Below are positions 1-6,735 of a stretch of DNA of 64,000 nt, in pieces. The notes beneath the pieces are model-generated. The model had not been told where the DNA came from. It was given only the letters and a program-made list of their open reading frames with translations, and made no database searches. A program made the position numbers and the translations under genes. The first letter of the stretch is position 1; each line of letters opens with the position of its first letter. This stretch comes from Shimia sp040225985 (GTDB taxonomy: Bacteria; Pseudomonadota; Alphaproteobacteria; Rhodobacterales; Rhodobacteraceae), in NCBI RefSeq assembly GCF_040225985.1, contig NZ_JBBPEU010000004.1:212379-276378 (forward strand), written 5' to 3'.

Positions 1-54
1 GTGAACCGGTTCCGCGACGAAAGCTGAGGGGCGCGGCCGCGCCTTTGGCGCGGA

Positions 55-101
55 TGGGGGCGCTGCCCCCAAACCCCCGAGGTATTTTGCCCAAGAAAAA
101 G
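55..101 (+). repeat. Dispersed hairpin-plus-GTATTTT element, copy 1
   Basis: A perfect 7-bp hairpin (TGGGGGC, loop gct, GCCCCCA, 55-71) is followed by a C-run and the tail GAGGTATTTTGCCCAAGA ending in AAAAG. The same architecture recurs near 3601, 9571, 13518, 19698, 37841 and 63944. Here it reads on the plus strand, which fits the 3' end of a plus-strand gene stopping near the window start (a TGA lies at 25-27). It may act in transcription termination or mRNA 3'-end stability; that role is inferred. Confidence 0.6.
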
Positions 102-109
102 CAAGGGGG

Positions 110-1072
110 TCAGTCGAAAGACCCTGTAAGATGGGTGATCTGGCAGCCAGGTGTCAGCCGGTCGACATCTTCCGCACGACAGAGTTCCGTGGCTTCGGTC
201 ATCACGGCCGCAGCGGCGGCTGCCGTGCCGCGCTGCATGGCGTAGGGCAGGGGGGCATCTTGTGCCAGTGCCAGTGAAAACGCCCCGACAAAACTGTCGC
301 CGGCGCCGACTTTGCTCTGCACAGGTACCTTTGCCGGGGCGACGTGCAAGGTTGCCTCGGCGCTGGCCAGAACCGATCCTTCGGCCCCGCGCGCAATGAT
401 CACAAGATGCGCGGCATTGCGGCGGGCGAGGGCGCGGGCGAAAACGGCTGTGTCCGCACGGGTGGGCAGAGGTGCGCCGTTCAGGGTTTCGGCCTCGTGC
501 TGGTCCATGCGCAGGATATGGGTGGTCACGCTCGGGTCATTGGCCAAGCGCACCAGCGGCGCGCCAGAGAGATCGGCCAGCAACTGGCCGCCGCTGCGGT
601 CGACCGCTTCACATAGGTCAGCGAGAAAATCCTCGGGGATGCCCGGCGGCAGGCTGCCGCTGAGCACAACAATTCCGCCGGGGTGCAAAAGGTCCGAGAC
701 ACGTGTCAGCATGGCGTCGGCTTCGTGCTGGGCCCAGTCGGGCCCGGGCAAGACAAACCGGTATTGCGCGCCGGTGCTCTGGTCGGTGACGGCAAGGCTC
801 TGACGGGTTTCCCCCGGCCCCTTGAAGGTCAGGCACTGGATGCCTTCGTCCAGCAGCATGTCGAGCAGCCGGTCGCCCGTATGTCCGGCCAGAGCTACGA
901 AACAACGGCTGTCGCCCCCGAGAATCCGGATTGCGCGGGACACGTTGATGCCGCCCCCGCCGGGATCGGTGCGCGGGCGTGCGCAGCGCAGTTTGGGGCC
1001 GGCGGACACAAAAGAAGCGGCGGTGGAGAAATCCACCGCCGGGTTCAGGGTAATCGTCAGGATATCGCGCAT
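110..1072 (-). CDS. pfkB: 6-phosphofructokinase II / PfkB-family sugar kinase
   Basis: A 320-residue PfkB (ribokinase-superfamily) kinase, predicted to phosphorylate fructose 6-phosphate, or possibly fructose 1-phosphate or tagatose 6-phosphate, with ATP in the cytoplasm. The N-terminus (ITLNPAVD, then PGGGGINVSRA) strongly resembles E. coli PfkB. The signature GAGDSF is at residues 256-261, with D259 as the expected catalytic base. The ATG at 1072 is chosen over in-frame codons further upstream because family homology begins at MRDILTITLNP and the upstream extension runs into the preceding gene. It lies 14 bp downstream of the MBL-fold gene on the same strand, so the two are probably cotranscribed. 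The exact sugar phosphate cannot be settled from sequence alone. Confidence 0.88.
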   Translation of the reverse strand: MRDILTITLNPAVDFSTAASFVSAGPKLRCARPRTDPGGGGINVSRAIRILGGDSRCFVALAGHTGDRLLDMLLDEGIQCLTFKGPGETRQSLAVTDQSTGAQYRFVLPGPDWAQHEADAMLTRVSDLLHPGGIVVLSGSLPPGIPEDFLADLCEAVDRSGGQLLADLSGAPLVRLANDPSVTTHILRMDQHEAETLNGAPLPTRADTAVFARALARRNAAHLVIIARGAEGSVLASAEATLHVAPAKVPVQSKVGAGDSFVGAFSLALAQDAPLPYAMQRGTAAAAAAVMTEATELCRAEDVDRLTPGCQITHLTGSFD

Positions 1073-1086
1073 TGCGCCTCGTTTTG

Positions 1087-2019
1087 TTACAGCATCAGTT
1101 GGTATGATGCCGGAACATAATGGTATCCGTCGCCTTTTGTCTCGACATATCCGACCGCCGGCCACGGCATGTGATAGCCGACAAAAGGCACCTTGTCGGC
1201 GGCCATCATGTCAAGCATCTTGCGGCGGGTCGCGGCGGCCGCGGCTTTGTCCATGTCGAACTTTACTTCCCAGTCGGGATAGGCCAGCGACCAGACATAG
1301 TGGTTCGCGAAATCGGCACAGAGGTGCAGCTGCTGGCCTTCGCTTTCGATGCGATAGGTCATGTGGCCCGGTGTATGTCCAAAGGCCCCCATGGCGGTGA
1401 TGCCGGACGCGACCGAGGCGCCGTCGTCGATCATGTCGAACCGTTCGGCATTGGGGCGGATCTTGGCCTCGAACGCCTTGTTGCCGTCGGTCTTGCTCCA
1501 GGCGTCGAATTCGACCGCGCCCGTGACATGGCGCGCATTGGCAAAGGTCACGCCGTTTTCACCGGCAACCCCGCCGATGTGGTCGCCATGCATGTGGGTG
1601 ATCACGACGGTATCAATCTGGTCGGCGCTATAGCCCGCTGCCTCGAGCGCGGCGGTGATGCCCTCGGGGTTGAGGCCGGTGTCGAACAGGACGAGTTCCG
1701 AACCGGTGTTTACGACCGTGGGCGTGAAGAAGAACTGCGCCTTGTCGGTCGGGATGTTGGCCGAGGCCGATGCGCTGGCGAACGCTTCCTCGGACACGTT
1801 CATGCCGAAGATGTTCTGCGGGCCTTCCACGGTGCGGGTGCCGACCAAGAGTGTGGTAACCTCGAACGCGCCGAGTTTCATCCGGTTGAAGCGGGTCGCG
1901 CCGACCCCCATCATCTCGGCTCCGGCGCGGGCGGGCGCGGCTAGCAACGAAGCCAGCGGAAGGGCGGCGGCCCCCATCAGGATGGATCGGCGGTTCAGGC
2001 GCGGCGAAGAAATGGACAT
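1087..2019 (-). CDS. Tat-exported MBL-fold metallo-hydrolase
   Basis: A 310-residue metallo-beta-lactamase-fold hydrolase. The metal-binding motif THMHGDH supplies H142, H144, D146 and H147. The N-terminus carries a twin-arginine signal (NRRSILMG, RR at 10-11) followed by a hydrophobic stretch and an ARA-type cleavage site near residue 32, so a periplasmic location is expected. The ATG at 2019 is preceded by AGGGAGC, a good ribosome binding site. The later conserved His and Asp segments (GHTPGHM, LCADFANHY) are present, so the enzyme looks intact. The substrate is unknown; members of this fold include quorum-quenching lactonases and glyoxalase II-like enzymes. It is probably the first gene of an operon with pfkB. 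Confidence 0.85.
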   Translation of the reverse strand: MSISSPRLNRRSILMGAAALPLASLLAAPARAGAEMMGVGATRFNRMKLGAFEVTTLLVGTRTVEGPQNIFGMNVSEEAFASASASANIPTDKAQFFFTPTVVNTGSELVLFDTGLNPEGITAALEAAGYSADQIDTVVITHMHGDHIGGVAGENGVTFANARHVTGAVEFDAWSKTDGNKAFEAKIRPNAERFDMIDDGASVASGITAMGAFGHTPGHMTYRIESEGQQLHLCADFANHYVWSLAYPDWEVKFDMDKAAAAATRRKMLDMMAADKVPFVGYHMPWPAVGYVETKGDGYHYVPASYQLML

Positions 2020-2232
2020 GTGTATTGCTCCCTGTTTGTGGTGCCACCTACGGTAGGGGGCGCGCGGGCTTCGCACACAGAGATCGCGCAAACGTGAAGG
2101 TTTCGGGGGAAATGCTACAGGTTTTCTTCCCAGAGGTGATGTGAGTGACCGTGCCAAGGGTACCTTTCAAAGTTCCTTTGCTGGACAAACGCAGCCACTT
2201 GTGGAAAGGGAAGCCGCAACAGGAGAACACCC

Positions 2233-3558
2233 ATGACCACCACCCGTTTCGCGCCCTCTCCCACGGGCTATATCCATGTTGGCAACCTGCGCACCGCGCT
2301 GATGAACTATCTCATCGCGCGCAAGGCGGGGGGCACTTTCATCTTGCGGATTGACGACACCGACCCCGAGCGGTCGAAACAGGAATACGTGGATGCGATC
2401 CAGCAGGATCTGGAATGGCTGGGCATTACATGGGACCGGATGGAGCGCCAGTCCGACCGTCTGGACCGTTACGAGGACGCGGCACAGAAGCTGCGCGACA
2501 TGGGCAGGTTCTATGAATGTTTCGAGACCCCGACCGAACTGGACCTCAAGCGCAAGAAACAGCTGAACATGGGCAAGCCGCCGGTCTATGACCGCACCAT
2601 GTACCGCCTGTCGGCCGAGGAAAAGGACGCCTTGCGCGCCGAGCGTGGCAATGGGCATTGGCGTTTCCTTCTGGATCAGGAGCGGATCGAGTGGACCGAC
2701 GGCATCCTCGGAGATCTGTCGATTGATGCGGCCTCGGTCTCGGACCCGGTGCTGATCCGGGGCGACGGTCAGATGCTTTATACGCTTGCCTCGGTGGTGG
2801 ATGACACGGATATGGGCGTGACCCATGTGGTGCGCGGGTCGGATCACGTGACCAACACGGCCACGCAAATCCAGATCATCGAGGCGCTGGGCGGGACCGT
2901 GCCGTCCTTTGCCCACCATTCCCTTTTGACCGGCCCGCAGGGCGAGGCATTGTCGAAACGCCTTGGCACCCTGTCGCTGCGTGACCTGCGCGAGTCCGGC
3001 GTCGAGCCGATGGCGCTTTTGTCGCTGATGGCGCGTCTCGGGTCGTCTGACCCGGTCGAGCTGCGATCGTCGATGGAAGCGCTGGCAGAGGGGTTCGATC
3101 TGACGCATTTCGGATCCGCGCCGACCAAGTTCGACGAACAGGATCTTTACCCGCTGACCGGGCGTGTGCTGCATGACCTGCCGCTCTCGGAGGTGGCCGG
3201 AGATGTGGCCGCTGCGGGCGTGCCGGATGCACTGGCCCAGCAGTTCTGGGACGTGACCCGCGAGAACATCACCACCCGCAAGGACCTGGCGGCATGGTGG
3301 AAACTGTTCTCGGAAGGGGCCGAGCCGGTCATTGACGAGGAAGACAGGGAATTTGTCGCCGAAGCGATGGCGCTGTTGCCCGAGGGGCCGTTTGACGGTG
3401 ACACCTGGGGCAGCTGGACCAAGGCCGTGAAAGAAGCGACGGGCCGCAAGGGGCGTGGGCTGTTCATGCCGCTGCGCAAGGCGCTGACCGGACAGAGCCA
3501 CGGCCCGGACATGTCGGCGGTGATGCCGTTGTTGCAGGTGGTCAAGGCGCGGGGCTAA
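2233..3558 (+). CDS. gltX: Glutamyl-tRNA synthetase
   Basis: Class I aminoacyl-tRNA synthetase of 441 residues that charges tRNA with glutamate. The HIGH-type motif is HVGN at 15-18 after the family signature FAPSPTG, and the KMSKS-type motif is LSKRL at 240-244. The length is slightly below the usual 460-480 residues of bacterial GluRS, with a short C-terminal anticodon-binding part. Alphaproteobacteria often carry two GltX copies with different tRNA-Glu/tRNA-Gln preference; which one this is cannot be told here. An AGGAG site precedes ATG 2233 by seven bases. It appears monocistronic, divergent from the MBL-fold gene, and is followed by one of the dispersed hairpin elements. Confidence 0.95.
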   Translation: MTTTRFAPSPTGYIHVGNLRTALMNYLIARKAGGTFILRIDDTDPERSKQEYVDAIQQDLEWLGITWDRMERQSDRLDRYEDAAQKLRDMGRFYECFETPTELDLKRKKQLNMGKPPVYDRTMYRLSAEEKDALRAERGNGHWRFLLDQERIEWTDGILGDLSIDAASVSDPVLIRGDGQMLYTLASVVDDTDMGVTHVVRGSDHVTNTATQIQIIEALGGTVPSFAHHSLLTGPQGEALSKRLGTLSLRDLRESGVEPMALLSLMARLGSSDPVELRSSMEALAEGFDLTHFGSAPTKFDEQDLYPLTGRVLHDLPLSEVAGDVAAAGVPDALAQQFWDVTRENITTRKDLAAWWKLFSEGAEPVIDEEDREFVAEAMALLPEGPFDGDTWGSWTKAVKEATGRKGRGLFMPLRKALTGQSHGPDMSAVMPLLQVVKARG

Positions 3559-3600
3559 GGCCGGTGCAATGAAAATGTGCGCCTGCGGCGCGCAGGTTGA

Positions 3601-3661
3601 GCCGGCCCTTGACGGGCCGGCGGCTCTGTCTCCGGCGGGCGTGTTTTCGCAAAGGTGAAGA
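3601..3661 (+). repeat. Dispersed hairpin-plus-tail element, copy 2 (divergent)
   Basis: The hairpin GCCGGCCC (3601-3608) pairs with GGGCCGGC (3614-3621). About 25 bases on comes a tail, GTGTTTTCGCAAAGGTGAAG, that resembles the other copies but is the most diverged of the seven. It lies on the plus strand, 42 bp after the gltX stop, again matching the direction of the upstream gene. The 3559-3676 gap contains nothing else I recognise. Confidence 0.45.
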
Positions 3662-3676
3662 ACGGGCTTTGGCGCG

Positions 3677-4243
3677 TCATGCCCGGTGCAGCGTGACCTT
3701 GAGAGCCGCCAGGTGGTCGTCGACCATTTGTGTTTCATCTGCGCTCAGGGACTGGTGGCGCGGATAGACTGGGGCGGCGCGGTCATCCAGAACAGGGGCG
3801 GTCCATCCGGCGGTGGTGTTGAAGAAATGGGCCACGCCCGCCTCGCCGAATTCCCGCAGATAGCCTTGGGCGACCACGTCGATATAGCTCAGAAGCACCG
3901 GATGCTCGACCGTCGGGGCGCCGTGTTTGCCATGGGGCACGGTGTAGACCGAGATGTTGACCGGATCGGGTTTCGGATGGGTCACGGCGTGGCACACCCG
4001 TTCACGATCATAGGCGTGTTCACGCCCGTCCAACGCGGCCCAGTCGTCTCCGGGGACATGCGCGATCAGCCCGTCAATCGCGGCGCTGTTGTCCGGCACG
4101 ACTGTCAGATAGGCGACCGGGCGCAGGTCGGTATGCCGCCAGACCCGCCGCCAGCCACGCAAGCGGGCCGGGTGAATGTCGGTGTAATCGTGGGTGTTGC
4201 GGTTGACGAGGCTGCCATAGCCAAAGAAATAAGGGGTACTCAT
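3677..4243 (-). CDS. Gamma-glutamylcyclotransferase-like (AIG2 fold) protein
   Basis: A 188-residue protein of the gamma-glutamylcyclotransferase/AIG2 fold. The family signature FGYGSLVN is at the N-terminus (residues 7-14) and the conserved acidic segment LDGREHAYDR follows around residue 70-80, where the catalytic Glu is expected. The family acts on gamma-glutamyl peptides or is used for other acyl/amine chemistry, so the substrate is open. I chose ATG 4243; an in-frame TTG at 4258 would add five residues and neither start has a convincing ribosome binding site. It is divergent from the Rrf2-type regulator, with about 94 bp between the two starts. Confidence 0.75.
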   Translation of the reverse strand: MSTPYFFGYGSLVNRNTHDYTDIHPARLRGWRRVWRHTDLRPVAYLTVVPDNSAAIDGLIAHVPGDDWAALDGREHAYDRERVCHAVTHPKPDPVNISVYTVPHGKHGAPTVEHPVLLSYIDVVAQGYLREFGEAGVAHFFNTTAGWTAPVLDDRAAPVYPRHQSLSADETQMVDDHLAALKVTLHRA

Positions 4244-4337
4244 GCGTTCAGGGATCAAATCTGTTGATCCATGTCAATTCCCGTTGCACCTTAAATGCGC
4301 ATAATGCGTAAACCTTTGAAATGGATGGACCGCCAGC

Positions 4338-4784
4338 GTGCGCATTACAAAAAGAACAAATATCGCGATCCGTGTGCTCATGTATTGTGCCGCGCATCAG
4401 GACAGGCTTGTGACCAAGGCCGAGATCGCCGAGGTCTGCAAGGCGTCGGAAAACCATCTGGCGCAGGTGATCAACCAGTTGGGCCAGATGGGCGTGATCC
4501 ATACTCAGCGCGGTCGCAACGGGGGGTTGGAACTGGCCCGCTCGACCAAGGAAATCGAGATCGGACCGATCTTCCGCGAGATGGAATCACCGGTGCCTCT
4601 GGCCGAATGTTTCGCCGATGCCGACAGTTCCTGTCCGCTGGTGTCGGCCTGTCGTCTGCGCCTTGCGCTTCAGGACGCGGCCGAGGCATTTTACGACCGT
4701 CTTGACGGGGTGACGCTGGACGGGCTGGTCTGCAACAACACCGCTTTGCTGAGCATCCTTGCGCCGGAACCCTGCCATAGCTGA
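4338..4784 (+). CDS. nsrR: Rrf2-family regulator, NsrR-like
   Basis: A 148-residue Rrf2-family transcription factor. The winged helix-turn-helix is N-terminal, with the conserved segments NHLAQVINQLGQMG and RGRNGGLEL. Three cysteines, C91, C99 and C105, occupy the place of the iron-sulfur ligands of E. coli NsrR (C91, C96, C102), so a nitric-oxide-sensing [Fe-S] repressor is likely. It starts with GTG at 4338. The upstream sequence holds the palindrome ATGCGCAT followed by ATGCG, a possible autoregulatory site. No classic NsrR target (hmp, nor, dnr) is in the window, so the NsrR name is tentative and IscR- or RirA-like roles are less likely but not excluded. Confidence 0.75.
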   Translation: MRITKRTNIAIRVLMYCAAHQDRLVTKAEIAEVCKASENHLAQVINQLGQMGVIHTQRGRNGGLELARSTKEIEIGPIFREMESPVPLAECFADADSSCPLVSACRLRLALQDAAEAFYDRLDGVTLDGLVCNNTALLSILAPEPCHS

Positions 4785-4834
4785 TTGAAATCCCTAAATC
4801 TTTCATAAGGGTGACATGGCGAGAGCTTTGGGGC

Positions 4835-4863
4835 TTGTCAGCCGGATTCCTGCACACTACCGT
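4835..4863 (+). promoter_or_regulatory. Candidate sigma-70 promoter of the gcv operon
   Basis: TTGTCA at 4835-4840 (five of six matches to TTGACA) and TACCGT at 4858-4863 are separated by 17 bp. This would place the transcription start near 4870, a few bases before the first glycine aptamer. The minus-10 match is modest, so this is a prediction only. Confidence 0.45.
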
Positions 4864-4874
4864 ATGCAGCAAGT

Positions 4875-5051
4875 GAGTCGGGAGAACCGGATTGTCCGGT
4901 GCCGAAGGAGCAACCGCCCCGGAAACTCTCAGGCCGACAGGACCGACTCGCCGTCAAAATGAACTCTGGAGAGTGGTGCGAACGCACCCGCCGAAGGGAT
5001 AACGATCTCAGGCCAAAGGACAGAGGGGGCATCGCCCGCACGGGGCTTTTT
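4875..5051 (+). promoter_or_regulatory. Tandem glycine riboswitch with expression platform
   Basis: Two glycine aptamers in tandem. Aptamer 1 closes with GAGTCGG (4875-4881) and CCGACTC (4943-4949) and carries the core segments GCCGAAGGAGCAACCGCCCC and CTCTCAGGC. Aptamer 2 closes with CTCTG (4964-4968) and CAGAG (5021-5025) and carries CCGCCGAAGGGATAAC and ATCTCAGGCCAAAGGACAGA. After it, GCCC (5034-5037) can pair either with GGGC at 5027-5030 or with GGGC at 5043-5046. The second pairing is followed by TTTTT, giving a plausible terminator/antiterminator switch. It sits directly before gcvT, so glycine should turn the cleavage system on. The aptamers are clear; the switch mechanism is inferred. 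Confidence 0.93.
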
Positions 5052-5118
5052 CGTGCGAAAGGTTGATGCCGGATGTTTTCCAGAACATGGACTGCTCCGG
5101 GAAGGAAGGAGTAACACC

Positions 5119-6243
5119 ATGGGAGAGCTGCATCGCACGCCCCTCTATGATTTGCACGTGGCGCTGGGGGCCAAGATGGTGCCCTTTGCCGGATACGAGA
5201 TGCCCGTGCAGTACAAGTTGGGCGTGATGAAAGAACATCTGCACACCCGCGCGGCGGCGGGATTGTTCGATGTCAGCCACATGGGGCAGGTGATTCTGCG
5301 CGGTGACAGTTATGCAGCCGTGGCTGCGGCCTTCGAGACGCTGGTGCCCATGGATGTTCTGGGCCTTGGTGTGGGCCGCCAGCGCTATGGGCTATTCACG
5401 AATACCAACGGCGGGATCGACGATGACCTGATGTTCGCCAATCGCGGCGATCATCTGTTCGTGGTGGTGAACGCGGCCTGCAAGGAGGCCGATATCGCCC
5501 GCATGAAGGCGGCGCTTGAGCCGGATATATCGGTCGAGGTCATCACGGACCGCGCTCTTGTCGCGCTTCAGGGCCCGGTGGCCGAGGTCGCGCTGGCCCG
5601 GCTGGCCCCGGCGGTGGCAGAGATGCGGTTCATGGATGTGGCCGCGGTCGACCTGATGGGCGTCGAGGCATGGGTGTCGCGGTCGGGATATACCGGCGAA
5701 GACGGTTATGAAATCTCGATCCCCGCCGCACAGGCCGACACACTGTGCCGGGCGCTGCTGGACATGGACGAGGTCGAAGCCATCGGCCTTGGCGCGCGTG
5801 ACAGCCTGCGCCTCGAGGCGGGGCTTTGCCTCTATGGCAATGACATTGACGCCATTACCTCGCCCGTCGAGGCGGGGCTGACCTGGGCGCTGCAAAAGGT
5901 GCGCCGTGCAGGCGGTGACCGCGCAGGCGGATTTCCCGGTGCCGAACGGATCCTTGGCGACCTTGCAGAAGGCGTCGCCCGCAAGCGGGTCGGACTGGTG
6001 CCCGAAGGCCGCGCCCCGATGCGCGCCGGTACCGAGATTTACGCGGGCGCAGAAGACGAAACCCCCATCGGCGCGGTGACTTCGGGCGGGTTTGGCCCGA
6101 GTTTCGAGGGACCGGTGGCCATGGGGTATGTCGGTGCGGCCTATGCCACCGACGGCACAGAGCTTTTTGGCGAGGTAAGGGGCAAACGCCTGCCCCTCAA
6201 GGTGGCGAAACTGCCGCTTGTGCCCGCAAACTTCAAACGTTGA
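5119..6243 (+). CDS. gcvT: Glycine cleavage system T protein (aminomethyltransferase)
   Basis: A 374-residue T protein, which transfers the methylene group from the aminomethyl-lipoyl arm of GcvH to tetrahydrofolate and releases ammonia. The N-terminus (RTPLYDLHVALGAKMVPFAG), FDVSHMGQ, VSRSGYTGEDGYEI and LGARDSLRLEAGLCLYG are family signatures. ATG 5119 is chosen because GAAGGAAGGAG lies seven bases upstream; a longer frame would start inside the riboswitch leader. It is the first gene of the gcvT-gcvH-gcvP operon, with 22 bp to gcvH. Expression should be controlled by the tandem glycine riboswitch immediately upstream. Confidence 0.96.
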   Translation: MGELHRTPLYDLHVALGAKMVPFAGYEMPVQYKLGVMKEHLHTRAAAGLFDVSHMGQVILRGDSYAAVAAAFETLVPMDVLGLGVGRQRYGLFTNTNGGIDDDLMFANRGDHLFVVVNAACKEADIARMKAALEPDISVEVITDRALVALQGPVAEVALARLAPAVAEMRFMDVAAVDLMGVEAWVSRSGYTGEDGYEISIPAAQADTLCRALLDMDEVEAIGLGARDSLRLEAGLCLYGNDIDAITSPVEAGLTWALQKVRRAGGDRAGGFPGAERILGDLAEGVARKRVGLVPEGRAPMRAGTEIYAGAEDETPIGAVTSGGFGPSFEGPVAMGYVGAAYATDGTELFGEVRGKRLPLKVAKLPLVPANFKR

Positions 6244-6265
6244 TACCATCAGGGAGACCCCAGAC

Positions 6266-6625
6266 ATGAAATTCACCGAAGAACACGAATGGTTGCGCAT
6301 CGAGGACGATATCGTCGTGGTGGGCATCACGGCGCACGCCTCCGAACAGCTGGGCGATGTGGTCTTTGTAGAACTGCCCGAAGCAGGCAGCGAAGTCACC
6401 AAGGATGACGAGGTTTGCGTGATCGAGTCGGTCAAGGCGGCGTCGGATATTCTTGCCCCGCTGGACGGCGAGATCGTCGAGGTGAACGAGGCGCTGGTGG
6501 ACGAGCCGGGCAAGGTCAATGACGATCCCATGGGCGATGCGTGGTTCTTCAAGATGAAGCCGGCCGATCTGTCCCAGATGGACGATTACATGGACGAAGC
6601 GGCCTATAACGCCTTTATCGGCTGA
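6266..6625 (+). CDS. gcvH: Glycine cleavage system H protein
   Basis: A 119-residue lipoyl carrier protein that shuttles the aminomethyl intermediate between GcvP, GcvT and the L protein. The lipoylation motif IESVKAASD places the modified lysine at K57. Length and the N-terminal segment FTEEHEWLR are typical of the family. The start at 6266 follows AGGGAG at good spacing. It is the middle gene of the gcv operon; the L protein (dihydrolipoamide dehydrogenase) is not in the window and is presumably shared with another complex. Confidence 0.97.
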   Translation: MKFTEEHEWLRIEDDIVVVGITAHASEQLGDVVFVELPEAGSEVTKDDEVCVIESVKAASDILAPLDGEIVEVNEALVDEPGKVNDDPMGDAWFFKMKPADLSQMDDYMDEAAYNAFIG

Positions 6626-6735
6626 CGCCGCGCGGGGCCGCCAGCGCGTCCCCGCATTTTGAGAGTTTGGGCAAACAAGAAGCCCGGATGGCGCGTGAGT
6701 CAGAGCGCGCCACAGGACATGTGTTGGAGGATGCC

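Noticed and set aside
1..27. Plus-strand frame reading VNRFRDES then TGA
   Set aside because: Probably the last codons of a gene cut by the window edge, which the downstream dispersed element supports, but 27 bases are too few to call a feature.
2167..3738. 523-residue open frame antisense to gltX
   Set aside because: Arg/His-rich composition and no family features; it is the shadow of the GC-rich gltX codons.
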